A DNA stretch of 64,000 nucleotides from Phascolarctos cinereus (lineage: Eukaryota; Chordata; Mammalia; Diprotodontia; Phascolarctidae). Location: NCBI RefSeq assembly GCF_002099425.1, contig NW_018344216.1, positions 3,118,001-3,182,000 on the forward strand, given 5' to 3'. Below, in pieces: positions 22,470-33,985 of this stretch. The notes beneath the pieces are model-generated. The model was not told the DNA's origin and ran no database searches. It saw only the letters and a list, made by a program, of their open reading frames with translations. Made by a program: the position numbers and the translations under genes. How positions within the stretch are numbered: the stretch's first letter is position 1; the number at the start of each line of letters is the position of its first letter.

Positions 22470-22660
22470 AAGTAGAGTATTGCAAATTAGAGTCAGAGCC
22501 CCTGAGATTGTATCCTAGCTTAGCCAGCTATGTGTCTTTGAGAACATTAATTGACCCTTCTATATAGCAGTTTTCTGATGGATAAAAAGAGATTGTTGTA
22601 CTAGATGATATCCAAGGACCCTTCCAATTCCAGATCTCTAATCCTAAAGCCCTATATAGC
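22470..22660 (+). mobile_element. MIR3/Ther-2-like SINE
   Basis: CORE-type middle in plus order with the L3-like tail GTACTAGATGATATCCAAGG and ACCCTTCCAATTCCAGATCT. The L3-type tail is what separates MIR3/Ther-2 from MIR. Confidence 0.65.
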
Positions 22661-23228
22661 AGCACCCATGCTCACAAGGAGCATAGAATCTAACTGGAGA
22701 AGTTCATGAATCAGTGAACATTGTAGCATAGCACTGGGTGCCAAATTGTCTGTATAAATTGTGGTTTGTGCACAAGAATCTACAAAGAAAAGACTTTCTA
22801 AGGTCCTCTAAACTAAATTAACGTATGCCTCGATACTCAGTTCCTTTAATGCAGATGTGGGTACAGAGAATGGTGAAAAATATTTTATAAAATGTCATTC
22901 AGAATTAGAAAGTGAAAGAATCTAAAATGGTATGGATTTCTCAGTTGTTTCACAGCTGTGTCATGAATGCTTTTTTTCAAGAAGAGAGATGGAAGGCACT
23001 GGACAGGTTAAGTGGCAAATAACATTCCCCACTCCCCAAATAAAATTGATGTCTTAACAGACAGGAATGACTGGTTACTGACATGAGTCATTTTTAAATC
23101 AGCTGTGTGCAATCTGATTAGCAACTAGTCAGAGCAAAGGTCAAAATTAACATCAAATTTGATGTATAAAGATGAGGAGACAATACATGCAACTAAAGGA
23201 GTTCTAATTCAGCCTGCTTCTAATGGAG
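22661..23228. other. Unassigned interval
   Basis: A faint L2-like word is present near 22670-22710. Otherwise nothing can be supported. Confidence 0.4.
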
Positions 23229-25083
23229 ATTTCTCCATCATAGCCAACAATTAATTAAGGGAGGGATGTGATCACTAACCACTCTCCAACTCACATGTAA
23301 CATCCTGAGGTTTTACTGTATAAACAAGATGTACTTATGGCCTATGTAATCTCCTTATGAGGGGAAACCTCTTTAGGACATGAGGGAAATAATATGATTG
23401 GCTAAACAGAAAAGATATCTCAATCTCTGGGGACCTTAAATAATTGGGTGGATTTCTAGAGCATGAAGTTCAAGAAATGGAGAATTTGAGGTATACAGGT
23501 TCAGGAGCACTTTGTTGGGGAGTCCCCACTGGGGAGGAGGAGAGAAATTTCCCTCTTCTCCTCCACCTCACACTGGCCCTTTCAATAGAGGTTGCTATGC
23601 CAGTAGAAGACAAGATATCCAACCAGGAACTGAAGCACATATCTGAGGACAGACACAGGATCAGAAAGATAAGTCATATGAGGGAAGAAGCATGGTCCAG
23701 TAAGTAGACTCTGGGATCCCATGAACTTTGATCTATCTGGACGGCCTAGAATCAAAGATGATAAGGTTATCTTTCTGTTTCTGCCCATGTCTTAGAATAA
23801 GACTCCAGGGAAATTTCTAAAACAAAGTTTAGGTATGTTTATATCTAGAATTTCCACCCAAAAATTTTTCATCTTATCAAGTTGAAAGACATTGATGTTA
23901 AGGAAAATTTGATTTATAATATAAGATAATTCAATACATTTTATCAATGAAGGTGGCAGATTATTAGCATTATCACATTGAAAAACATGGAAAATAAATG
24001 GAAGGGAAAACAGGCCTGCAAAAAGTTCAATGTTAAGACTCAACTGGGCAAGAGTATACCAAGAGTGTTTATAGAGGTGGAGGAAAACGACAAATAGAAA
24101 TAAACTCAAATAGACCTGACTTTCTGTTACCACAAGCTATACTCAACATTAGCAACAGTGGAACTTTAACATTGCGAATCTATAACCTATAATTAGCCAA
24201 TCATATTATCTGTATGCGAATCTATAATCTATATACAAGATGGACTGTATAAAAAAGTGAAAATGGCACCCAAGAAAATGAATTCAGAAAAAAAGAAAAA
24301 ACATTGGAGTTACACAAATTATACAGAAGAAATGCGTGCTGGAGGCAACAAAATCTTAAAGGCATTTGGTGATCAATTTTTTATATATTCCAAAGAGGAA
24401 GAATATAAAAAATTGGGAAAAAAACCCACAGATGGCCTTAATGTTAAAAACCAAAAAAAAAAACCAACCCCAAAACTCTAGAAACAGTGAAGACGTTAGT
24501 AACTAAAAACACATATGCCTTTTACTCATCTCTGTAAATGATTTGTCTATACTCATATTGAGGGTATCCTTGATGAAAATGTCAAAATGAATATATAGGT
24601 TTCCAAACAGATTTCTCCATTTGCAACCAACATGTAATTGAGGGAGGGATGTGGTCATTAATCATCCTAGCTCACATGTAAACACAATGGGTTTTCCTTT
24701 AGAGACAAGATGTGCTTGTGATTTGTACAGTGTCCTAAAAGGTGTAACCTTTTAGGTCATGAGGGGAATAATATGATTGGCTATGCAGAAAAAATATCTC
24801 ATTCTCTGGAGACTTTACATAATGGGATGAATTTCTGGAGTATAAGTTCAAGAACTGGAGGAAGTTGAGGTATACAGGCTCAGAAGTACTTTGGGGGGAA
24901 GGGAGGAGGGTTCCCACTGGGGAGGAGGAGATAACTTTTTCCTCTTCCCCTCCACCTCATATTGGTCCTTTCAATAGAGGTTGCTATATCAATAGAAGAC
25001 AGGGTTTGCAACCAGGAACTGAAACAAATACCTAAGTACAGACACAGAAACAGAGAGATAAGTCATATGAGGGAAGAAGCATC
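23229..25083. mobile_element. Possible LTR-type fossil: two direct repeats around a 0.9-kb interior
   Basis: Direct repeats of about 465 and 474 bp lie at 23229-23693 and 24609-25083, about 78% alike by eye. They share AGATTTCTCCAT at the start, AATAATATGATTGGCT in the middle, and GTCATATGAGGGAAGAAGCA at the end. The arrangement resembles two LTRs with a strongly reduced interior. I see no retroviral gene and no clear TG...CA ends, so the class is uncertain. The divergence suggests an old insertion. A segmental tandem duplication is the alternative. Confidence 0.45.
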
Positions 25084-26014
25084 TTGAAGAAGTATGAGCC
25101 CTATCCCTACCATAATAGCAGAGTATATGCTTTAAACTCAAGAAAGGAGCAATGCTTGGGAGCCTAAATGAGTGGCCCATTTTTATCAATATGTTAAACC
25201 TAAAAGGAACTGTGCTATAACTGCAAATAGAACAAGAACTTCCAGGTCATGTAAATATCAGCAATAGTAATATTAATTTATTAATGTAGTAAAATAGTAA
25301 TAGTAATAATAATGATGACTTTTTGCCACATGGTTAGCCTACACATGTAGCTCAATACTGTTGACCTCTAAATTAGGGTGTACTCTTCCCATGGTTGCTC
25401 TGCATATTGGTAGGACAGTGAAAGCCAGATTTTGGTTTTGTGTGGCATGTTTATAACAATTGTTCTTTATGCAGTAGCCTAGTAGATACCTTTGCTAAAA
25501 GCTAATTAAGTTTACTGTTGATTGTTAATGGGAAGCACATTAGTGGGGGCTTGTAAGCCACAATAGTAGGAGAAACCTTCCACAGGGTTACCCCTGGAAC
25601 AAGAGGCAGCATCTACCCTCTGGGGACTAAACCCATAAATGCAATTATAAGTTAGGGAGTAGTCCAGAAGAGGTGCTACACACATATTTATAGTCATTCA
25701 ATTGACAAAAAGATATAGAAATTAAAAGATTATGGTGTTTTCAATATTTATTAATTACAAAAAAGCATTTCATTCTGTAGATATAATTCCTACTTCACTG
25801 GAAATGGTTATCCTTAAATGAGCGCATATGCATAATGTTATGTGAATTGATACCAGGATATTTCCCCAAATTTCTTAACCATAAAAATGTGAATTTAAAA
25901 GATTTTTTCTCCAATGTGTTGGAGAAGATGCAAATGTTAAGATTATGTAAGTTTCATTAGCAAATGCAGCAATGGGGATGGGAAAGGACTTTGTTCAATG
26001 ATGCTGTTGTTATG
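25084..26014. other. Unassigned interval
   Basis: Contains an AAT-rich patch at about 25262-25315. No frame or repeat is recognised. Confidence 0.45.
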
Positions 26015-26265
26015 AGTGTGGTAAGATGGATAGAATAGTGGACTTGGAATCAATAAGAAATTGTCATATCAGATATGATACAAATCAGATCTGATACAAA
26101 ATCAGATATGATACAAATTAGTTGACGTTCTAAGTCTCAGTATTCTCATCTGTAAAATGGGAACAATCACCGTACCCACCTCAGAATTGTTATAAGATAA
26201 TATATGTACCAAGCTTTGTAAAACTTCAGGTTCTATAGAAGTATCAAATAATGGTAATCATGATA
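26015..26265 (+). mobile_element. CORE-SINE with a short internal triplication
   Basis: Plus-order CORE-SINE (TAGTGGACTTGGAATCAATA head, TCATCTGTAAAATGGGAACA middle, tail near 26250). Between head and middle the word ATCAGAT.TGATACAAA is present about three times (26067-26118), an expansion not found in the family. Confidence 0.7.
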
Positions 26266-26661
<396 letters not shown>

Positions 26662-26774
26662 TAAATGTATTTTGAACCCCACCACAGATTAAAGATGATC
26701 AATGCCCAGAATTGAATAGGAAATGAGATCAGTCATGAAATTTAACTACATTTGGGAAAATTCAAAGTTACTTC

Positions 26775-27240
26775 AGTGATTCAAACCTGCTCCCTACTGC
26801 CAAAGGCTAAACTGTCAAAAGTATCCTCCCAGTATTGCTATATGACTTTGAATCATGCAAACATGATGGTTGCAAATAATCAAAATACTCCGTTCCCTCC
26901 AGTTTATCATTGCTAGCTGGAGCAATGAATGATCTTTGTGCAAAAAGTGCTGTCAAAGATATTATCAAGTATATGTATGATAAGAAAACTAGGTAAGAGC
27001 AGAGAGTATCAAGTATATGGATATATCATGAACTGGTGGGGCAGCCATGTGGTTTGACAGCTCATGTACTGCACTAGTATCTACAAAATGTTACAAAGAC
27101 CCAGCAGAAGACTCCTGGTATATTGCCAATATGGGGTATTATGGGAGAACACAGGCACACATCTCAAAGAATGAGAAGGCATGAAAGGGACTTGTTTTGT
27201 ATTGATGGTGAGAGATCCATTCAAGTATTATAGAAGTGAT
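26775..27240 (+). mobile_element. RTE-like non-LTR retrotransposon C-terminal relic
   Basis: Frame pieces on the plus strand read VKDIIKYMYDKKTR (26952-26993), followed by a 'W.GHVV' equivalent and a KMLQRPSRR-type word. This order is found at the C-terminus of endonuclease-reverse transcriptase elements (AMER..LGI...VKDII...RW.GHV...RP.RRP). Several shifts and stops separate the pieces. The 5' part is absent. Confidence 0.5.
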
Positions 27241-27600
27241 ACAGGAATTCAAAGATGTGGGAAGATGAACAAAGTCCAGGAATCAGATAAGGTTTTGTAG
27301 AGGAAATGGGATTTTGTGTTGGAACTTGAAGGAGGGGAGGAATACCAAATGGGTGAATTGAGAATAAGCATGGTGTTCTTGTGGAATAGTAAAGACTGGG
27401 GTAAATGATGTGTTCCAGTGAGATTATGAGAAATAAGATTAGAGAAGCAAACTAAGATGAATTATGAAGGTTCTTTCAAGACAAGATGAGGCTAGATGGA
27501 TAGTAGGGAGGCTGGGTAAAGACCTGATCACAGAGTTTACTTGACAAAATCAGTTTTGAAGGAAGATTTCTTTGGTAACAGCACAGTAATTTAGCTATGG
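27241..27600. mobile_element. Ancient interspersed repeat, class undetermined
   Basis: Resembles the sequence at about 48.35-48.86 kb in word order ('gggaacttgaagga', 'agagaagcaa...', 'ggtaacagcacag'). I cannot name the family. Confidence 0.35.
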
Positions 27601-28139
27601 TCCTCAAACACTTTTAAAAATTCCATTTTTCAGAGCCATAGGAAGTAATACTTCACTTTTTTGACCTGGATGATCAGGATAGTCAAACTCAGCCTATCTC
27701 CCAACAAACCAATGCAGATATTTTGGGTAAATGCAGACAACTTACTGCTATTTCAAGTGATTGTGGCTACTGGAAAACTGTCTTAAAAATCTATATGATG
27801 TATTGGTTGTGGTGGTAATTATATGCCATAATTACATTCATATAATCCATGCTACTGAGAAGGGTGAGAATGGTGGAACTCTTGAGTTTGAGAGTCCTGA
27901 GCTGCAGTAGGGCTGAAGTTGATTGGATGTCTACACTAAGTCCTTGATGGATATGATGAGCACTTGGGAGAGGAGTGAAAAATTCAATCAAGTTAGAAGT
28001 GGATCAGGTCAAAATTTTTATGCAAATTAGTAGTGAGATCATGTCCATGAATGACTGCTTAACTTCCAGCCTGGGGAAGATCTAGTCTTATTGAAGAAAA
28101 AAAGTCTATGTGATATTATATAATTGTTGGATTTACTTT
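27601..28139. other. Unassigned interval
   Basis: No supported feature. Confidence 0.45.
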
Positions 28140-28515
28140 TACAGTTATCCCTTATGAATTGCCACTTTCCCTATTGCAGTTTCAATATATCGTGGGTCAG
28201 CATATGAAATTAAATGAGAATTTTGGGGGGAAGTTTTGCAGAAGCAACAGATGGCACATGAAAGCTAGCAGATTACACAGAAAAAGTTCTTTTTCATGCA
28301 GTATTTTTACTTAACATTGACCTACATATAGCCTATGATCAAATATATGAGCCAAATTTTTCAATAAGGCACTGTAAACACCCCATAAAAGAAAAAGAAA
28401 AAAAAATTCAGAATTCTTTTCTGGTACAAATAGAGGGCCAAAATTTTTACACAGATTTTCCAGATGACAGGTGTGCTGTTCCCCTAGGCCCCATGATGTT
28501 GAAGGGATAACTGTA
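28140..28515. mobile_element. pogo/Tigger-like MITE, 372 bp with TA duplication
   Basis: The element at 28142-28513 starts with CAGTTATCCCTT and ends with AAGGGATAACTG, a perfect 12-bp terminal inverted repeat. It is flanked by TA at 28140-28141 and 28514-28515. CAG...TIRs with a TA target duplication fit the Tc1/mariner-pogo superfamily. There is no transposase frame, so it is non-autonomous. Confidence 0.88.
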
Positions 28516-28547
28516 CATTGTATAACTTCTTTTCTTAAGTTTCCTAA

Positions 28548-28670
28548 GATTCAGAATGAGAGGGAACCTTAAAGAACACTTAGTTTAAACCCTCCCATTT
28601 TACAGAAGAAGAAACTGAGCCCTAGGGAAGGAGAGCAACTTGTTCAAGTTTCACACAAGTAAATAACACA
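28548..28670 (-). mobile_element. MIR3/Ther-2-like SINE, minus copy
   Basis: Reverse order: L3-like tail (GAGAGGGAACCTTAAAGAAC), CCATTTTACAGAAGAAGAAA, then a decayed CORE block. It abuts a plus-strand copy, giving a head-to-head pair. Confidence 0.65.
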
Positions 28671-28835
28671 GTAGTAGATAGGGTGATGAATATAGAGTCA
28701 GGTAAACATGGGTTCAAATCCTACCTAAGACACTCAATAGCTATGTGACCTTAAGCAACTCACTCTCTCTCTTTCTGAACTTCAAATGAAGGGACTGGAC
28801 TTGATAAATTTGAAAATACCTTCCTTCTTTAAATG
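28671..28835 (+). mobile_element. MIR3/Ther-2-like SINE, plus copy
   Basis: B-box-like ATGGGTTCAAATCC, CORE word TATGTGACCTTAAGCAACTC and L3-like tail GGGACTGGACTTGATAAATT, in plus order. Confidence 0.7.
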
Positions 28836-29314
28836 TATTACACTTTCTCCAACATTATGGTGCTATCTTTTGCTGTGGAACCTATTTTTCCCAGTGCTTT
28901 GGTGTTGCATTTTATAGTGAGACTAAATTATCACTGCGTCATAAACAATACGTAAAGGAATTTGAATGAGTATATGTGGATAGTTATAAATTCTTCACAA
29001 ATATAATTTCACTTCATTGAGACCAGCTTATCTTTAAAGGCTGGCATGTGCATAATGCTTTCTACAGCATGATCAAAATATACCCCAAGCTTTCTTCAGG
29101 AAAGTTATGACTGGTGTCTGAAAAGATTTTAAAGCTTTCAAAAGTACTTTTGAGGCCATTTATTTGCATAAGAAAATTAAGTAAGTTTCAAGTAAAAATA
29201 TATATATTTTTAATGTCAGTTCATTTTCAGATAGGAATTAGGTTTCTTCTTTGAGCTCTTGAGGGTGCTAGGAATGCATACAACAAAAGTCTTCTTCATC
29301 AAAGACCTTCTTAA
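28836..29314. other. Unassigned interval
   Basis: No supported feature. Confidence 0.45.
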
Positions 29315-29480
29315 TCTCTGCTGTTTCAAATCACCACTTATTAAGCATTTACTATTTACAAAGCATTTGATTTGATGCTGGGAGTACAAAGCCTAAAACT
29401 GGATAGTATCAGTCCCCAAGGAACTTCCATTCTACCAGATTCCACAGTAGATAACAAGTAGAATCAAGCAATCACTGTGC
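29315..29480 (-). mobile_element. L2 3' end
   Basis: ACTTATTAAGCATTTACTAT, TGATGCTGGGAGTACAAAG and CCCCAAGGAACTTCCATTCT form the reverse L2 3' order. Confidence 0.65.
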
Positions 29481-29484
29481 TTGA

Positions 29485-29620
29485 TCCTTTTAGTAATCTA
29501 ATCTAACACTTTCATTTTATAGATTTGGATATTTAGATCCAAGGCATATATATTTATTTACCCAAGATCACACAGCTAATTAGTGGCAGAACTGAGTCTG
29601 CATCAGCCGTATCTGTGGTT
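29485..29620 (-). mobile_element. MIR fragment
   Basis: CTTTCATTTTATAGATTTGG and ACCCAAGATCACACAGCTAA, then GTGGCAGAACTGAG, in reverse MIR order. Confidence 0.65.
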
Positions 29621-29964
29621 GTTGTGAGCTCACCTTGCATGATTTTTGAAAGAATGACCTTGTAATCTTGTTTCCCTTCAAGTTAATTTAGGAAAGAGGG
29701 AGTGAGGAAGGCCACCCACAAACTCAATCTGTTTATCCATGCCCTTGTCCTCTTTGGAAGTATATTTTCTGTGTAACACACAGGCCTTCTAGTGTCATAT
29801 TCTCTCACAGTTCCTTTAAGTTTGGGATAAGTATCTACCATTAAGCCACGCAACTTCACAGAGATAGTCATGAGAAAACTGAAATCATCAGATTGTCTCT
29901 CTGTAGAGTATATATATAATAGCAAATACCCAAATCCATACAAAACCTATTTTGCAAACCCAGT
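29621..29964. other. Unassigned interval
   Basis: A minus-strand frame of 86 codons (29683-29943) lacks any family signature. Confidence 0.4.
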
Positions 29965-30112
29965 GTGATGGAAAGAGCCCAATTTGGGGAATCAGAAGAC
30001 CAGAGTTCTAGTTCTGGCTTTGTCACATAATTATGTGTAGCCTCTACTTTTTCATCTGCAAAATGAGAGAGTTGAATATTTGTATTAAGAATATAGTGTG
30101 GTTGACATGAGG
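29965..30112 (+). mobile_element. CORE-type SINE
   Basis: GATGGAAAGAGCCCAATTTG head, ACCAGAGTTCTAGTTCTGGC B-box area, then TTTTTCATCTGCAAAATGAG, in plus order. Confidence 0.65.
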
Positions 30113-30124
30113 ATCAAATAAATT

Positions 30125-30292
30125 CATGGCATCATAGAGTCAGAGCTGGAATGGACCTCAGAGATAATCTAGCCCCTAGTTTTATACATGAGCAAACTGA
30201 GCCTCGATGTGTATAAGTGACTTACCCAAGGCACACAAGTAAGTCATAAGTGGCAAAGCAAAGATTTGAACCCCAAAGTCTCTGACCCTTTC
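30125..30292 (-). mobile_element. MIR3/Ther-2-like SINE
   Basis: L3-like tail CATAGAGTCAGAGCTGGAAT and GGACCTCAGAGATAATCTAG, then CCAAGGCACACAAGTAAGTC and GAACCCCAAAGTCTCTGACC. It lies tail-to-tail with the previous SINE. Confidence 0.72.
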
Positions 30293-31635
30293 GTTTTACT
30301 GTGAACAGGTAATATATATGAAGTCCTTTGTAACTAAAGAGGAAATGGTGTTTTAAGAAGACTATTCCTAGTCACTGGGGAGTGGTTAATTTAGAGTGAT
30401 GCTACATAGCAGCCTACTTTAAAGACCAATGACACCTAGTATACTGGTGTGTTACTTTGGATACCATACATGCTCTAAGACCCAGAGTCAAGAATCCTAT
30501 GACAGGCAGAATAAATCCAGAATCAATGTACAAGACTCCTAACTCTTCCTGCAAATACATCCTAACCTTCCTCTTGGCAGGTTATTTTTAAAGACACAAG
30601 GGCATTCATTCTTGTGACTTGCAAAATCTTGAGGTCTATTTCCATCAGTACCAATCATAATGGAAATTCTTGGGAGCTGAATGCCTAGAGTTGGCTAAAA
30701 ACACTATTTCCTTAACTTGTGACTGTTTCTTTTTTGAGAAATGATGAAATAACATTAGGACTCCAGAGTTCACATTCACTGAGATGGTAGAGATGATACA
30801 TCACTTTGATTTCCACAGAAATCCAAATCATTATCCATAATTCTATCAAGGAATATGAGACAGAGTTCAGACAGGAAAGCAAAGGATGCAACTACATTTG
30901 TTTGTCCTCCAACTGAAAGGTGCTTTAACACCATGGAGAATGTAATCACATTGAAAGCTCTAGAGATAGGAAAGAACAGGTTATAGAATTGGAAAATGTG
31001 CCAAAAGTAATTACTTGAATGTGCTAGAAAATAATTTTAGTAAGTTATATAGGAGAGCACAAAGATATTAACAGCTGGTTACTGCCTTTACCCACATACA
31101 GTATTTAAAATAATTCCATTATATATGCCAAGCTGTGCTGATACTTGAGATCGATTTAGGTGGTTCTTTCATATATCCCTATGATCAAATGACTTTTAAT
31201 GCTCCTCAGTCATACCTAGCTAAGTCCTGAAAGTCTACCTTAGTTTTAGCATTTATGAATTTATCATTTTATTGAAAAGTAAAACAGAACAGCCTATATG
31301 TTAGAGACACTCTTGTTAGCTAATTTCTATCTCATCAACACTCTTCAAGTATGATTTCTAAAGATTAAGGGGAAAAAATATGTTGACTCCAGGGATGTAG
31401 GCAGAAGGCTTAAAATGTGAAAAATCTTAACTGCCAACTGAAAACTTGAAAAAAACTGTCATCCTGTTAGTTTTCTATCAATGTCAACTCTAATCTTTCT
31501 TTGATCTAAAGATTTTTGTCCTAATGCTTCTAGTAAATGGAGGCTTTTCTTAGAATAGCACAATGCCCATCATACACAATTGACAGCAGAGAGATGGCTA
31601 ATTTTAAAATGAGGAAACAATGATGAAAAATAATG
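30293..31635. other. Largely unique interval
   Basis: About 1.3 kb without a repeat core, microsatellite or credible frame. Confidence 0.45.
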
Positions 31636-31718
31636 ATATCTAATATTTATATAGTACTTTAAGATTTCCCAAAGACTTTACATATATTATCTTGTTTGAT
31701 CCTGTCAGCAGGCAATCA
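31636..31718 (-). mobile_element. CORE-SINE tail fragment
   Basis: ATATTTATATAGTACTTTAA and TTATCTTGTTTGATCCTGTC are the reverse tail of the common CORE-SINE. Confidence 0.6.
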
Positions 31719-33035
31719 CAATATCATAAGACTTATGTGAAAATCAGGTTTATTACAAGAGAAATGAATATGCATATGGAATCCAAAGACTTTACAATCC
31801 TCACAGAAGTTTGCATATTTATGATAAGTACAACAAAAGAAGGAAGAGAAAACAGGAAGGAGCATGGCACAGGAGGGGAAAAGTGCAGGAGCCCTTCCCA
31901 AAGAGGAGGAGCAAGGTGATGGCAAAAGCCACATTCTTTTCCCTTGGGAACTGCTAGACTGAAGATAGGAGGGTCCATTTATCTGCAAAGGACCCCAGCT
32001 GCACAAGCATTTTCACCATCCTGGCACAGACTGGCTGGTGCTTGTCTTGCCTCCCAAGGACATACAGGGAATCCAGGTTGGGGTACAAATAACAAATTAT
32101 GTCAGCAGCTAAGGTAGTGGTATCATCCTAGACACATTCAGAGCTTCCTAAATGCTCTGAGTCCAGTGTTTCTGGAAAATATGGCAACTCAAAAAGATAA
32201 GTTCAAGGGACCCTTTAACAGCTCTTAACACCTCAGCTCATTGGTCAAAGGAAACCCCTGGCTATACCAATGACTACAGGGAGCACATTGGGTAAAATAG
32301 TATAAAAGAGTACTGTAGGTACTCCCTGGGACAGCCCCAATTACAAAGTGGGACCAATTAACCAAGAACACAATTTGAAAGGGAAAATTAAGCAATGTCA
32401 AAATAATCAAGAGAACTTAGTATGCAGATATACAAAGTAAAAGCCAACAGGGTACAGTAATGGACATCAAAAACAACAAACATTAAGTCTCCCTGCAACT
32501 TAATGCTCCTCTAATATCCATTCAATCAACACAATTCCTTCTGGATCTCATGCAGTAGTCAGGTCTCTGGCACATCTTTCCTTGGGGAAGTCTGGAAAAT
32601 ACCATGTCCTCAAGGGTTTCCCTTCATTGGATTCTCCATTTCATTTCCAAGTTACTTGGAGAGACTCGTCAGGTGATCCTGCTGGAAACCCTTACAAAAC
32701 AGATCTCAGTGGAAATTGGTACAGAGTCTTAAAATTTACTCCTCCAGTAACTAGTTCATGTTATAGAAACCAGTGCAAACCTTGCAGTTCTAATCTAATC
32801 AGTAACAGAGCTAAAAGGGGAAACACCAAAGTAGGAACCCAGAGTTTACTAAAATCTTTAAGGAATTTAGGTTGCAAATGCTCCATGATAGTTTTATCTT
32901 ACTCTAAGCTCTCTCTGTACTTTACATAAACACTGTTCACAATGAGCTAAAAGGTTACTGACATAGTGATATAAGTAAGACATGCAAATACAAACTAAAC
33001 ATCTCAAATGCCTCGGAAGGCAGAACTCCAGATTA
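31719..33035. other. Unassigned, relatively GC-richer interval
   Basis: The strand composition is more balanced than the surroundings. Around 32265-32320 there is a CCAAT-like word, then AGTATAAAAGAGTAC. A plus-strand frame of 115 codons follows at 32582-32929 with no family signature. An old LTR-type or unique promoter-like piece is possible but unproven. Confidence 0.3.
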
Positions 33036-33045
33036 CACACGCACG

Positions 33046-33077
<32 letters not shown>

Positions 33078-33088
33078 CACACACTCAC
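33036..33088. repeat. (CA)n microsatellite
   Basis: CACACA run with CGCA and AACA interruptions. The left end is ACACGCACGC. Confidence 0.93.
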
Positions 33089-33159
33089 ACACTTATTATG
33101 ATCTTGTGGTTCCTCAAAAATTTTACTGAAATCCTTCTTTATTCTTGACTAAACAATAT

Positions 33160-33366
33160 TTAATAATTAACTGTTAAAATCCTCATAATCCTATGAGCCA
33201 GGTGCTATCATTTCCCAATTTTACAGAGGAGGAAACTGAGGCAGACAAAAGTTAAGTGAGTTGCCCAGAATGACATAGCTAGTAAATGTCTGATTCCTGA
33301 TTTGAACTCAGTTCTTCCTGACTAGAGGTCCAACATTTTATCCACTATGTCAGCTAGCTCCAAATA
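33160..33366 (-). mobile_element. CORE-SINE
   Basis: Reverse order: AATTTTACAGAGGAGGAAAC, TGCCCAGAATGACATAGCTA, TTTGAACTCAGTTCTTCCTG and TTTATCCACTATGTCAGCTA (tRNA-like head). Confidence 0.75.
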
Positions 33367-33985
33367 TGCAATGGAACAGACTGATCTGGGATAGTGTAAA
33401 ATGGTAGTCTTCTTCCCAGACTGTATGTATGGTCCTTAATACTAAAAACAGAGAGAGCCTGAGAATTCCACTTTCAGCCTAAGCTTGTCCTCATTGGATT
33501 CTCTTAGTGGCCACAATTCATTGAACGTTAATTAGCTCAGGCCAGTACCCTGATGCTTTTCTGCTACCTTTTTATATCTTGCAACAGACATGTCTTCCTT
33601 CTCCATGCCACCCCAACTCCAGCCCCAGTTCTCCCAGGAATACAATGACAGACGTGTTTCCCATTGACAAATTATTTGATTTAGAGGGAAATACACTGAC
33701 AGTAAGGTTCACTTGAGAAAGCTATTGTAGACACTGCAGGAAAAGATCTTGTAGTACCTAGTCTTACATGAATGCTACAACTGAGAAATCACAGAAATTC
33801 CCCTTGGAAACCTGAAAAAAAAAGCCTAGAAATAGCATCAAATCCTTCCCTAAAACTGGTGCTTTAGACCTAGCCTACTATGCTATGGATGAGATTGGTG
33901 GCAAAATGCTGCAAAGTTCAGTTATTTGGGGCCTGTTAAGCACCCATACCTTTGTTTTCCCTAGCTGTATCTATTGCAATGGCTG
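33367..33985. other. Unassigned interval
   Basis: No supported feature. Confidence 0.45.

Noticed and set aside
24257-24481. Lysine-rich 74-codon frame between the two direct repeats
   Set aside because: It is AT-driven in composition, shows no domain and has no supporting promoter or homologue. It is not called as a gene.
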